Shown piece after piece: positions 39,001 through 51,700 of a stretch of 64,000 nucleotides of DNA. The translations under genes and the position numbers were made by a program. Where the stretch lies: the NCBI GenBank assembly GCA_030770545.1, contig CM061105.1, forward strand, positions 10,027,001-10,091,000, in the 5' to 3' direction. The stretch comes from Macropodus opercularis (Eukaryota; Chordata; Actinopteri; Anabantiformes; Osphronemidae). Each line of letters opens with the position of its first letter. The first letter of the stretch is position 1. The notes under the pieces were generated by a model that had not been told where the DNA came from, did no database searches, and saw nothing but the letters and a program-made list of their open reading frames with translations.

Positions 39001-42000
39001 CCTCGCTCCCTCCCGCCTTCCAACTGGTTCTGTATCCAATTGAACATTTGGTCCTCCACTGCTGGTTAATCAAATTCCTCCATCTGGCCCTGCTTTCCCT
39101 GTGGAACACAAAAGGTGCAGCCTGAGCCCGGGTCCAAGTGCATATTACGAGGGAGGAGGGGGATGGAGACAGGGACTGCCTACCTAACTTACACAACCCA
39201 GTCAACTAGATCAGGTAGAGAGCACGAGGCCAGGCCTGATCGTTTTGGGCAAACAGGAACAGCTTGGGACTAAGTATCAGAACCCTGCTGTTCATACAGA
39301 GCTCTGGGACTGCAGTGGGTTCATATGACAGTAGGAGGGTTTTATGAGCTAATACCTCCACATACACAGCAGAATACAGAATAGAGTGAGGTCTAAGTAC
39401 TACAGGCTTCAACAGAAGGGATGCACTGCCCTGGCAGCCTGTCGTTCAGTATCCGTGGCAGTAGAGGGCACTGTTTTTGGAAAACAGGAAGAAAAAGGGG
39501 AGAAGGACTTTTATTTAAAAACTGCTTATGTGCTTGTTGTCTTCCTGCGCTTTTCCTGAGTTCAATATACTGGTGTGTCAGGAACTAAGCAGCATCTAAG
39601 CCTGTACTCTGATCAAAAAGAGCTATCTTAAGATATCACACAAAGGCAGCGGTGATCTTTTAATCCCCAAGAGAGACTGTGCAGCCTTCACAAAATATCT
39701 CCTTAGCTACATATTTATCAGAGGAGACCTTTCAGAGAGCCGTCCTGCCGCACCGAGTTAAACAGGTTTTAAAGTGCAGTCACTTCCACAAAATGTTTCC
39801 CTTACAACTCTGACATATCCAGCTGATCACGTCTACTCGCTGCCCTCATTTGGCAGGAGAACTCGAGATGAGGTGGGGACGGGGACAAACTGAGTCGCAG
39901 ACACAGAAACACATGGCATCTCAAGTGCTAGCTCTGCTCGCTCATAATATCTATTGTATGATTTCTATTCATGTCCAACCGTCTTTCCCCCTGCCAGGTG
40001 GCAAAACATGTGTCAATAATTAAACTGCTTTTACATAACAGGATACAGGAACACAATGCAATTTGCTCCCCATATTTCATTGGGCCTTTATGAAAGCACA
40101 TGAGAGAGTGTAATTAATCAAACCACTGGAATATGTGAACGGCAATTTCCACTTAATGGCACTTACAGGGATTGGGTCCCTTAAGCACCACGTTCTGTCT
40201 ACCAAACGAGCGGGATTCATTTTCATCTTCATAGTTCAGACAATAAAACCTGGTGCGGATGTTAAACAACACCCATTTGACATTAGGAAGTCTGAAAACA
40301 ACACCTGATTGGATCTGCGAGGCCTCGTCTGATGCAGCTACACGCACACCATTCAGCTGACACAGTCACGTGCATGTGAAACCCGTGCAATGCTTGGACT
40401 TCAGAAATTAATATTCTTGTTAATGATCTTGCTTTGACCTCAAACCTGAGAGTGTATTCTATATTCACCTAACCACAGGAGGCTAACCACCTCCCAGCCA
40501 GGGACAGGAAGAGGATCATTCCCTGCTTTTAGTGGCTTTCTGTGAGAAGATGGTCCTGGTCTAAATGGCACCCATGTCCCTAAAAGTGTTTCTCTCTCCC
40601 CCACCTCTCCCTCTCTCTCTCTCCGAAGACTTCTCTAAGTGCAGCATCTTGTTTCAGTAATTCAGCCAGGACAGAGACAGTGGAGAGAGGAAAGTAATCG
40701 ATTTCTCTCTCATTTGGTTCCTCCTAGACTTGCTGTAAGGCCTCTTAGGGGAGTTCTGGACTATTGGACAGGACAATGTTATGGGAAAGAGTGTCATTGC
40801 GTTTAAGGTCATCGTTACACCAAGGTTTCATTTTGAGTGTATTTTTATTGGTGTATGGAACAAAGTAGACAAACAAACAGCGCCTGCCGCCATTTCCAGG
40901 ATGGCAGACATCGAGATACGCACGCCCTGTTCATAACGGCGATGCCATTCCGAATGATGGAGAGAAACATCATACAGCAACATGATCCACTGTAGAGATA
41001 CAGTCGGAAAATTGCTGCTAAGTACCAAGCTTTTAGTGAGCTCCATAGGTAAACCATGTGTCTATAAAAAGCCATTACTAAATAATTTAGAAGCAGTTCC
41101 GTTACTACGTGATTACTATTTCCGCTTCATGCCTTATATCATCTTCTCAAAAGAATGAAAAAAAGAGAAAGGCAGACTGGTAACAGAAACAACCAAATGA
41201 CATGGAAGATCGGGGGTGGAATAATGTTGTGCTTTCATATCTCAGATTTGAAGAGTTTCACTGCAATATCCACCAATTTAGATCCTCTACCTATTATTTT
41301 CCTGCACTGAACTTGGCTTTTAAGGTTTAACACATTCTGAATTGCTACGTAGCTGCTTATTATATTTATATAACACTGTGCACTGAGAATAAAAATCCCA
41401 GCTTTTGAGGAGAAGCGGGGACAGTGCAATTCTGTCTCTGGCGTTATTGACCAGTCTTTCAGCTTCTCGCTGTGGCCTCATCAACAGGTCTGGTCTGTCT
41501 CCACTCCTGCGCTTCTGCATTCGAGCCATAATACGCGGTTGCTAATCATTCATTCTGTGTTTCAACCTGCTAAATTCTTAATACCTGCGAGTAACTCTGG
41601 GGTTGAGCTTCCATTAATTTACATCAGATTGAGATATTCTTGCACAAACCAATTAACAATGCATCACAACTACCTGCAGAGCCTGCCATGCATTTTGCTT
41701 TCTTTTTTTCAGAATAGAGACCATTCTCGCGTGTCATTAACAACGCGTCAACTGCAGTACAAACAAGACAAATCTATCTATTGTTTATTATATCCTCAGG
41801 CTTTTTACCCAGAGGGCAGAATGAGAGAGGGAGGGGCAGAGGTCAGCATAATTACCATTCACTCCTTCCTTAGAGTCAGACAGTGCTAAGACATGCATTG
41901 GCAAATTCCATGGCAGCATCGTATATCACATTACCATAAAGCCCTAAAGAGCTAACCTTTGTTCAATTCCATTTGATTGTAAGAGAGGAAAACAGCCTCA

Positions 42001-42680
42001 CTGACAGCCTCATCCAGCCTCAGTGCTTTAAGCGCTCACTTGTTTGTCTTTCAGTCTTGTGACTGCTCTTGCTAAAGATGTGCTATTCCAAAAATAAAGC
42101 GTCGGGGGACGTGAGGGATCATTGAATCATCCTGGGTAGAATATCACATCATCTGGAGATCTTCAAGGTTTAGTCTCGAATTTTGCGAGAAAACCATGCT
42201 GTGTTTAACTACAAGCCACTATAAATATATACACACTTTGATTCAATAATTGTACATTCAGTAATAAGGCTGCTCGCTTCTATTTTTGTTTGAAACTGAA
42301 CAGCATATTCTAGAATCACCTGGAAACATGCTGCAGTTTGGCTTCTGTTGACAAACAACAAAGCCCTAGCATTTCCAGCATCAGTACACTCTAATATGCC
42401 TGTTGACTGAAAATGAGCGCACCCGTGCTGACAGAATGTGAAATACTGAGGCCTAGTGGTGATGTCTTCAGTCATGCTTCAAGTCAGTGGCATTGGATGC
42501 ATAGTATGCAGCGAGATTTAGGCAGTGCAGCAGGACAAATGTTGCCACGGAGGATGATAGAAATATAAAGATACACAGACAGGTTTATGGAAAAGAAAAC
42601 AAAGGGCAAAAAAGCAAAGCAGAGAGCAAAGTTGAACAATAGAAAAATGAAAAAGAGAAATAGAAAGCAAGAAAGAAAGC

Positions 42681-42720
<40 letters not shown>

Positions 42721-45700
42721 GATCTGTGAATTTCCTCTTCCTCCCATGAGACATCCCTTGATGCCAAGCATTCATCATCCAGCCTCTAATATCGGTTATT
42801 CTGTGGCTCCTCTGCTTACAGCAGAATTAATTTCTGCTTTAATTACTCTCATCGGCGGAATGCTGATGAAGGAGAGGGACGAGGCATTCTGGGACTCGGG
42901 CCTCATTCCACCGCTTTAATTTGAATGAATTCCACCCGGAGACGCCGGCAAACAACTGGCAGCCGAGCCCCGGGAGCCACTCTGGGACTGCGCAGAGGAG
43001 CTGCAGCCATGGCCCCCACCAACCTAGCTACCTAGTGTGTGTGTGTGTGTGTGTGGGTGTGTGTGTGTGTGTGTGTGTGGGGGTGTGTGTGTGTGTGTGT
43101 GTGTGTGTATGCGATTGCTTGTGCTTGTGCGTATTATGCGGAGCATGTTCGCTGTATACGAGGCTGAGTGCTAAAGTGAAAAGGTAGGGAGAAAGGACTC
43201 ACAAGATGAGGAAAAGGTGCAGTGACGAGTGTGTGTACAGTAGGTGAGCGTGTTTACAGGGACTGTGTGTGATTGGTGCACATATACTTCGCATACATTT
43301 CCTCATGGATGTGGGTTAGAACATCTGTGGAAACAAGTGAATTCATACACAGACAGTGAAAAAACAGATGCATTTGGACACAAAACATGAAATATGAACG
43401 ACATCACTGACGGCAGCCCAGTGCGTAATGATCATTAATTGTTAATTTGATTATTCCAAATATGGCACATCATACTTTTCAACAAACCCCCAGTCCATGT
43501 ATCATACAACAACTGGCCATATAAAAGGAAAAACAGAGACTAGCAGTATGAATATGAAATAGCTGTATGTTTGCGATAGCACACAGTCCATGTTTGCATA
43601 ATGAAAACAACTGCAGAAACAGTATAATATCACAGCGAAGCCAGCAGAGGAGCAGAGAGAGGGGCCATAATTGACTTTTCTCCAAACCAGCTTGGTTGGT
43701 ACAGAATGTAGCATATTGGATAAGGATTGTGATTGATTATGTGGGTCTGCCACAGCAATTCGTTTGATTAAATGTAACCATGGGTTTCTTTTCCAAGCCC
43801 TAATGAAGCAGCAATTTGAAACAGAGAGAGTGGATGAGGCCGAGCCAGGCTGCCTTTAGCCCCACGCCATCCATACTCCTGCCTCTTGTCTGTGTTATCT
43901 GTGTGCATCTGCAGCTTCAAAACACACAACAGAGTCCCTCAGCTGTGACAAAAACAATTAGAGATCTGGTGGAACCCTGATTGTACATGTTTACAATTAA
44001 AGAAGCTAAACAAGATTTACAAAACGGCAAAAATAAAATGTAAGTCCAGCATTAGTGATCTGCTGCCTGATCACTGAAAGCCAACGGAGGTTGTTGAATC
44101 TGGACTGTGTATAAAAGGGGGACGCTGGTGTTTGAAACACTTCAGTTTACTGGGAAACACTTTAAACTTCACTACAAAATTCATCTCCTCCAATTTCACC
44201 CCTCCTTCAGTTGAGCAGAGGGCAGGGAGGGAGGTAGGTGTGACCTCCACCGACCCTGAAACCTCTGGACAGGTGGGCGGTGGCCTACGTGCACTGTCCG
44301 TTTTGGCAGCAGCTCTCTTCCCTCCACGGCAGGGAGCTCAGGCCATGATGAGCAGCTGGGTCGCAAACACTAAGCACATTAATATCTTCTTAATGATAAT
44401 AATCATTATGGCATAAGCACCTTCCCCAAAGTGGGAAGGCGCACGGAATGTGCCAGAGTAGCATCGTCGTTAAGGTAAAAAAAAAAAAAAACTGAGATGA
44501 AATGACTCTTTTAATGGGCAGCAACTTACAGCCACCAGAATAATGCAGACACTAATGTAATAATGTGATAATGAGATACACCAAAGACATTAGGGAGACC
44601 AAAAACTTCATAAAAACAGTGTGAATGAATAAATAAAACCTGCACATGAAGCTGGGGTTGACACGCTTACAGCGGCAGGCACACATTACAGGAAATATAC
44701 GCTAATGTAAACGTGACTGCATGACAGATTTTAACGAGTCCAAACTACCGTGAAGATTTCCACATGTTCTGAGGTGTGTCTGGAGTTCGTGGAGTATTTC
44801 ACCACCTTGTCTTCCTGTGTCTTTCAATATACTGCATGAAGCGCTACTTGCGCACTGCACTTTCCATACGCTCGCCTCATTTAATATAACTGTCAGTATT
44901 CACCTATCATAGGCCATTATCTGTCTCATCCGCGTTCATTATTGAAGCTAATGATCTGTTGTCCTCTCTGCTCCCCATTGAAGGAGGACTACATTAAAAG
45001 TCTCTTACTAACTTAATTAGTAATTATAAATGTTAAAAATTAATCAGAGAGTGAGTGGCTTAAGGTTTGCGTCTCTAGGCGGCGGTGGGACAAATGGGGA
45101 GACAAAGAGGCCATGTCACTTCGGTGTTCACACTCTGCTGTCACTCCGCAAAGGAAACAAGTCACAGGAAAAGGTGGAACCATTTTATCTCATATACTGT
45201 ACCTGTGACTTGTTCTTTTCTTTTGTTCAGTGTGGCTGCATAGGACACGAAAGGAATGTAAAGCAGACAATAAAAGCACTAATGAGTAGAGAGTTGCTCC
45301 CACTCGAATATAACATGTTGTTTCCATTCTATAACCTACAAGCGCCTCTGTCGTGGATATAATACTGTTACAGGAAGAAGCATTTAATATAGTAACCTGT
45401 GATGCATGCAGTACTCACATTATCTCTTTCTAACAAGATGGAAACAGATCCTCTTAATTAAATCCTGGGTGTGCACTAATTCCTTACTCAAACTGCACCT
45501 CTCTGACAATTCGACATCAGCAGAACTGTGCACTTCAGTAAACATATAAGCACCGATATCAACATTAAACCTTAATAACTAATAAAGCTTTCATCCAGGG
45601 AGTTCCTGTATGATTTCCATTAACGGGGGGGGTGGGGGGGGTGGGGGGGGGGGAATCGCCCAGGACCATCTCCCGTTCCCTGTCTTCCGGAGCGTGTTGA

Positions 45701-48700
45701 CGCTCAAGCCGGGGGGTCTGTAGTCTCGGTGGAGGAGCAAAACAACAAGGAAGTTTAACTGTGCTGAGATGTAAGACCGGGGTGCAAACTTCAACCACGC
45801 GCACCAGCAATTAAATACAAACACTCTGCAGTTAGAAGGGGTTCAGACCAATAGAATAACACAGCATTTCCATTCTGCAAGGGCTGTCCTCTTTGTTTTA
45901 GAGGAGAAATCGCATGCTGTTGTGCAGGGAGTCCTATCTCAAAAGACGCGCCGAGTGCGGGGACGGTGGGGGGCTGGCTGGTGGCCCGCAGCACCTGAAA
46001 CCTATTAGGGAGCTTTGGAACATTCCACAGGGTTCTTCCACTTTGGCCAAAGGGCATCGTAAAGGTCCTCGCAGAGAGGGTCTTTGCAACTCACAAGCTG
46101 CCAAACAACCAGCAAGGTGAAACGATAAAACCCGTGGGTGACATGGAAGAGCCTGACGTGCTGTACGAGAACGAACGCATGCAGGCTCCGCTGGACGCGT
46201 GTTCCCGCAAACACACCCACAAGGTGCTAGCCTTCATTAACAAGATGAATAAATAAATGATGATTGAGATGTTTACCGTTGGCAGACAAGGCTAAAGTTT
46301 TATCAACTTTTTATCGAATGGTTTGCCATCTGGACTTACAACAGTAGGGGCCCAGTAGTGCACTGACACTAAAAACAAACATGCATAAACACACAAACTG
46401 CTGCCAAATATCTTGGAGTTTGCCTTATCTTCTCCGCTACGTGTGTGTGTGTATATGTGTTTTAGTAGCACCAAGGCCCGTCTCTTTGGCTCGGTCCGTG
46501 CCCATGCCTCAGTGTTATGCTCACTGGGTTTAGCTCTATGGGTGTCTGTGGCCTCTCCTCTAGCCGCCCGTGTCCATTTGCTCTGCGGGTATGGCAGGCT
46601 TGAGCTGACAGATGGCCGCCCCTCTCCATTCCGCTCCAGAGTAACACAGTAACTGGTTTTTCCTCCGCCGTTGACCTTGCCACAGCCAGCCAGCAATCCA
46701 GCCTGGCACTCGGCCTGTCGAACAGGAGGGTAATGAAGTCCAGCGCTGCTCACATGATTATTAAGGCTTTGACGCTGGGGGGCCTTTCAGAACCCGATCA
46801 CCCTCCCCTCTCCTCCCCTGTCTGCCATTCACACAGCCAAAGTTCGATGAGGATAGTCATTCGTTACATGGTACTTTGGAAAACCACCATTGTGTTCCAC
46901 AAAGAGGGCTAAAACTTTCGCAGTACTCGTTTGGACGCTAAACCTCTCTGCACCTATGAACTTAACATCATAACACGATACAGGAACAACTATTTTGTTT
47001 ACAACACTGAAACTCTTTTCTGTTCGGTAGCATTTGATAGCTACTGGTGTCCTGGCGTGCATGTCACTACAAAAACTCATCACATAAAGCCATAACACAA
47101 AGTTAGATCACATCAGTCACACTCGTATTGGTGATGACAACCTTTAAATGCAATGCAGTTCTGCATTAGAGCGCCACTTCACTCTCACTGTAACTTAATT
47201 CTTCCTTACCACAAGCATCTCTAGGCACGCACAGAACTCTGGTCCCATCTGGGCCAGCCTGGGATTTGAGAGGTGTGGGTTGCAGCTCTGACCTTTACTA
47301 AGGCAGGACTGTCTGTTTGCACTTCTCCCATAAGACCCCCTCCAGCCAGACTGCTAAGCAACCCCATCAGACCAGGGGTGCGCGTGCACCTACGGCCTTG
47401 GTGACATCCACAGGGAGGTGGAGTAATGCAGAGGTTAATTCTGATCATCCAGTATTTATGGGCTTCACTTCAGAACAAGGGTTGGCATTAACACTCGAAA
47501 GGAAACATTCTTCCTGTATATCAATAAAACATGGGCAGAAAGCACAGGAAGAGCCTACCTTTATTTAGATCACCCACCTAGACACGTACAGTATAGTGGG
47601 ATATTAAGAGCACACCAGTGCATCCACGATTAGGAAACGACTTTAACTAATCTGTATTGTTGCTCATACTTATAATTTATACTTTTGCACTCACCAAACG
47701 GCCTCAGTTCAGCCTATCACCGAACAGAATTTGCCCCAAATCACCATGGCGACATCAACCTACCAATTACAATGCAGTGAGGGGCAGCGAGTGTTCGCCC
47801 GGAGTTTGTACAAACAGGCTGTATGAACTGAGAGCATCAGATATTTTCTCACATGTTGGCCTAGTCTGTGAGGTGTGGGGAAATGTCAGGAAAATCAATA
47901 GATAAGGACCACATCAGACCGAGCTTGTCTGGCCTAGCAACAGAGCATCCCCATGGTGATGTCAATTACCTCTGCTTTACAACAAAAACACCAGGAAGAG
48001 CAAAACAGTCTCTGCAATGCTGTAAAACTTTTAATGCAGTCTCCTGGTTACATTGAGGAATCTGTAAGAAACTTCTTTTTTCCCCCACCCAGACAGGCAG
48101 GTAACACGGCGAATGTGAGAATCTTAGCTTATTGATAGCTCTTTTTCCGCAGCTCACTCTGTTTTTCATTCTCCTCATGGACGCCACATTAGTCAGAGAG
48201 AGGTATAATGTAACGAGCAGTAAGGTGCGCATAATTGCATATTAGCAGCAACACACTTGGCTGCACGGGAGGTGACTGCGCTAACGAACAGAGAGGTGTT
48301 ATTAATCACCAATTAATAAAAGCAGGCAGATATCAGACTCGGTATATGGCACGCATGGTTTCCTTTGTTTCCACAGACTGGTCCAAGCTTGTTCGCTTAT
48401 TTATTTCATAAGATTGATTCTGTTCATGTGCCCTGTTCTCTATTGAGTTCTGACTCTGATCCAGCCCCCTAGGAGTCAAATGAGGAGTGCTTGGCCATGT
48501 TTGTTAGCAGATTACATGTGTATGTGCTCTATGAATGAGTCCCAGAAACTGAGGGAACACCATCAGACATATCTAATCAAAGAGGATTATAGGAAAAGAA
48601 ACAAAGAGCGAAAATGCCATATTCTGTTTGTGCACCAGGAGAACGAAAAAAAAAAAAAAAGAAGCTTAATGGAGAAGTAAATGTGCTGCCACAAGGGCAG

Positions 48701-51700
48701 AGACAGTGATGGAGACCATGTAATCAACATACACAGGCCAAGTTGCTCTTGGGGCTCAAGACAAGAGGATATGTGTCAAGGATAATTTGCAGCCCTTAGC
48801 AAGAAAGACAACAAGGCTTTCAGCTTCAAATACTGTTACAGTGTGCCTCCTGTCTGTTCCCCCCTCACAGCCAACACAGTGTTTTTGCCAGGTTGGAGCT
48901 CAGTTAATATGTAAATGTGAGGGCTAGATAGTGAGAAAGGGGAAAATGGAGAGATAGTGGACAGAGGGAAGGGGGAGACCGAGAGAACAGAGAGGAGGAG
49001 GAGAAACTAGAGGAGAGCTAAAGGCCTCTCACTCGCTCTCCTCTCCAGCTCCGTAACGGCCCACAGTGCCTGCTTCACACAGAGCGGCCAGCTGTACAGC
49101 AAATGTGTCTTTCCCTCTCCGCCCCCGAACCTTTCCACCCCTCCAGTGCCCCCCTCTGCCTGGGCCGACCAGGCCACCGGCTCCTCTCTGTGAGAGAAGG
49201 CTCCTCCCTGACTTGGCTTCTAGCTCGGTGCTGTCACCCACCCAAAAAACCCGTAGAGGTGACCTCAAAAACACTTTTCTGAGATGTGCTTTGGTGTGTT
49301 TGTTTACAGTTGCCCTTCTAAGCGCTGTCACTTTGGCAGCAGCCGCTTGCAGAGGACAAGAGTGAGATGAGAATCGGATTGAAAGCAGATATAACGGAAA
49401 AGCACAAATCCTTTTCACCTTTAAAACCCTCTAAGACAGAGTCTGTGCTTTAAAACATGTCATGACTCTGGAAATCCGCACAGGGACATTTGAAACAGTG
49501 CAATAAATGGGCCAAACGTGCCCCCCATGAGGCTCCAAATGTCATAGTTTACAGTGGGGTCAAAGTGAAGCAATGGGGTGGCATGATGGCATGCTGATCA
49601 AACCAAACAGCCTTTTGTGTCAATAAAAGACCTTCAAAGGTCCTTTTAAAAAAACACTACAGTCTTTGTGAAAACACTCATTTGATTTTAATTTTTTTCC
49701 AATGCAGTCACTACACATCAAAATAGTAAACTGACCTGATGGACAGCAAACAAAAAATAGAAATAAAAGGCTTTGATAGTGACTGCAGCAGCTGAAAGCT
49801 GTATAAATCTGTGTGTCTCTGGAGGAAAATCGGACACCCTCAATTCTGTAAGTGTGCCATGCCAAAAAAACTCTAAACTAAAGAGTGGCCAGCTGTCTTC
49901 TGGCCTGCTATTAAATTGCTCCTTGGATGGTGGCGATATCATTTTTTTCTCCATAGGAGTATCACACCAGGTCCCCAAACAGAGCGACCAGCTGTACAGC
50001 AAATGTGGACTGATCCATCTGGGCCCTAGCAGGCTGCGGCCTCCATCTTAAGACACGTGGGGGCCTTTCACAGGCTTGGCTGGGACTGGTGTCCTACACA
50101 CCCTTCTGTGCCCATGGCCACCTCCTTCCCTTTCATTTACCTCCATTATCATAGTAAATGTCGAGTAGCTAGGCACCAAAGCTGCGCTTTGTGTCTGAAC
50201 CAGGGCCGCCATCATGCGAGGGCAATATCCATGCATCAAAATGTGCTGGCAGTCATACAGAAGAAGCAGCAGCCATGAGCACTTAGGCCCAATGGGAGAA
50301 GGTGAGGGTGGAGGCTGAGTGCACTTGGTTTAGGTAGACTATTATATTACAAACGCAGCTCATATGGACTTGTCTGGGTGAGACAGGCTCAGGTTTTGTT
50401 GTTCCATACACTTAGCACTATGGTTATGTCACGGCACATCACTATATATAGAGTTATCAGTGTGAACTGACACCATGGAGCGGGGCATGGATGAAAACAA
50501 CACCCCTATGAATCCAGCGTCTGCTCCATTACCTACGCTAATAACGCTGACAGCTGAGCGGAGATGACCCCAGCCCCCTGTTTCCCCTCTCCTGTGCAGA
50601 TGGCCATTAAAAGGAGAAAGTGTCCCTTTTTCAGTAGAGAAGGTATTTAGAGCTTTTCCAAATGAGTTTTTTTTCTGTGCTTTTGGCCAAGATTGGCTTT
50701 GCCGTTGTTATAGCCTGGACGCTATTCTACATTAGATGGGATTCGTTCTTTAAAAGCTATGTGTGATCAGGAGTTCGACGTTAGAATCGCCGCTTCTGAC
50801 GTATATGCATTACCCCTAATAGAGCTTTACTTTTAAATATTCTCTTTGCTTTCTTATTCTATTGAGTTTCCTGTTTGTTTGGTACCTAAAATGCAATCAT
50901 GTCTCGACAACTTTATCTCCTATCAAATTTTCATTACGACGAGTTTTGTTTTCTCCACATTTTCCACATCACAAAACAAACGCATCTAACAGAAACCCTT
51001 TGAGGAGCCTGATGAAACCCGTGATCATGTTGAATACAAAGCAATGGCATATCAGAGAAATAAGACATCAGACAATAACCCAATCACCTATCCTCCTGTT
51101 ATCTTAAGCTGTCTGAATTCCACTATTATGGGGGGAACTGTGTGCTTGTGCGGCTGAAAGACATAAAATAACCAGTAGGGGGGTTTGTTTTCTACCCTCC
51201 CAGTGTGCGCCGTGCCTGCCTTTGCGAGAGAAAGGACTAATGCTGGCATGGTACTGTATTAGGCACCCCCAGCAGAATAGTGGGTGAGCAGATCTCAAAG
51301 ATGAATACAAAATACACACCTACACACTCTCAGCTCGTCTCTCTCCTTTGCAAATACACCGCGGCATCAAAATCACAAATCACATGCTTCTGATTGTTTA
51401 TGCACAAACAGTGAGCCCCTGATAGAATTGCCTACCAGTCCTGATAGAATTGCCCACCGTGTTTAAATTCACCTGCGCCTAGAAGCGTGTCCCAAACAGA
51501 GAGGCGGTTTGGTTCCAGATCAATGAGTCTCTCTCCCGCTGAAGACAACAGATAATGCAGTGTAATGAAAGAGCCGCCAAACGAGCTGAATAAATGAATG
51601 AATAAAGGAACGTGAGACCGGAATTCAGACGCCTACTTACTGCAGGCAAGAAAACCTGTTTTCCAATTGTCTGTTCTCTACAAATTATTCTGCCTGCATA

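Noticed and set aside
43035..43109. Cys/Val-rich ORF across the GT repeat
   Set aside because: A translation of a microsatellite, not a protein.
46292..46753. 153-codon minus-strand ORF
   Set aside because: The sequence is unique but the translation has no domain. Frames on both strands are open, so composition rather than coding is the simpler reading.
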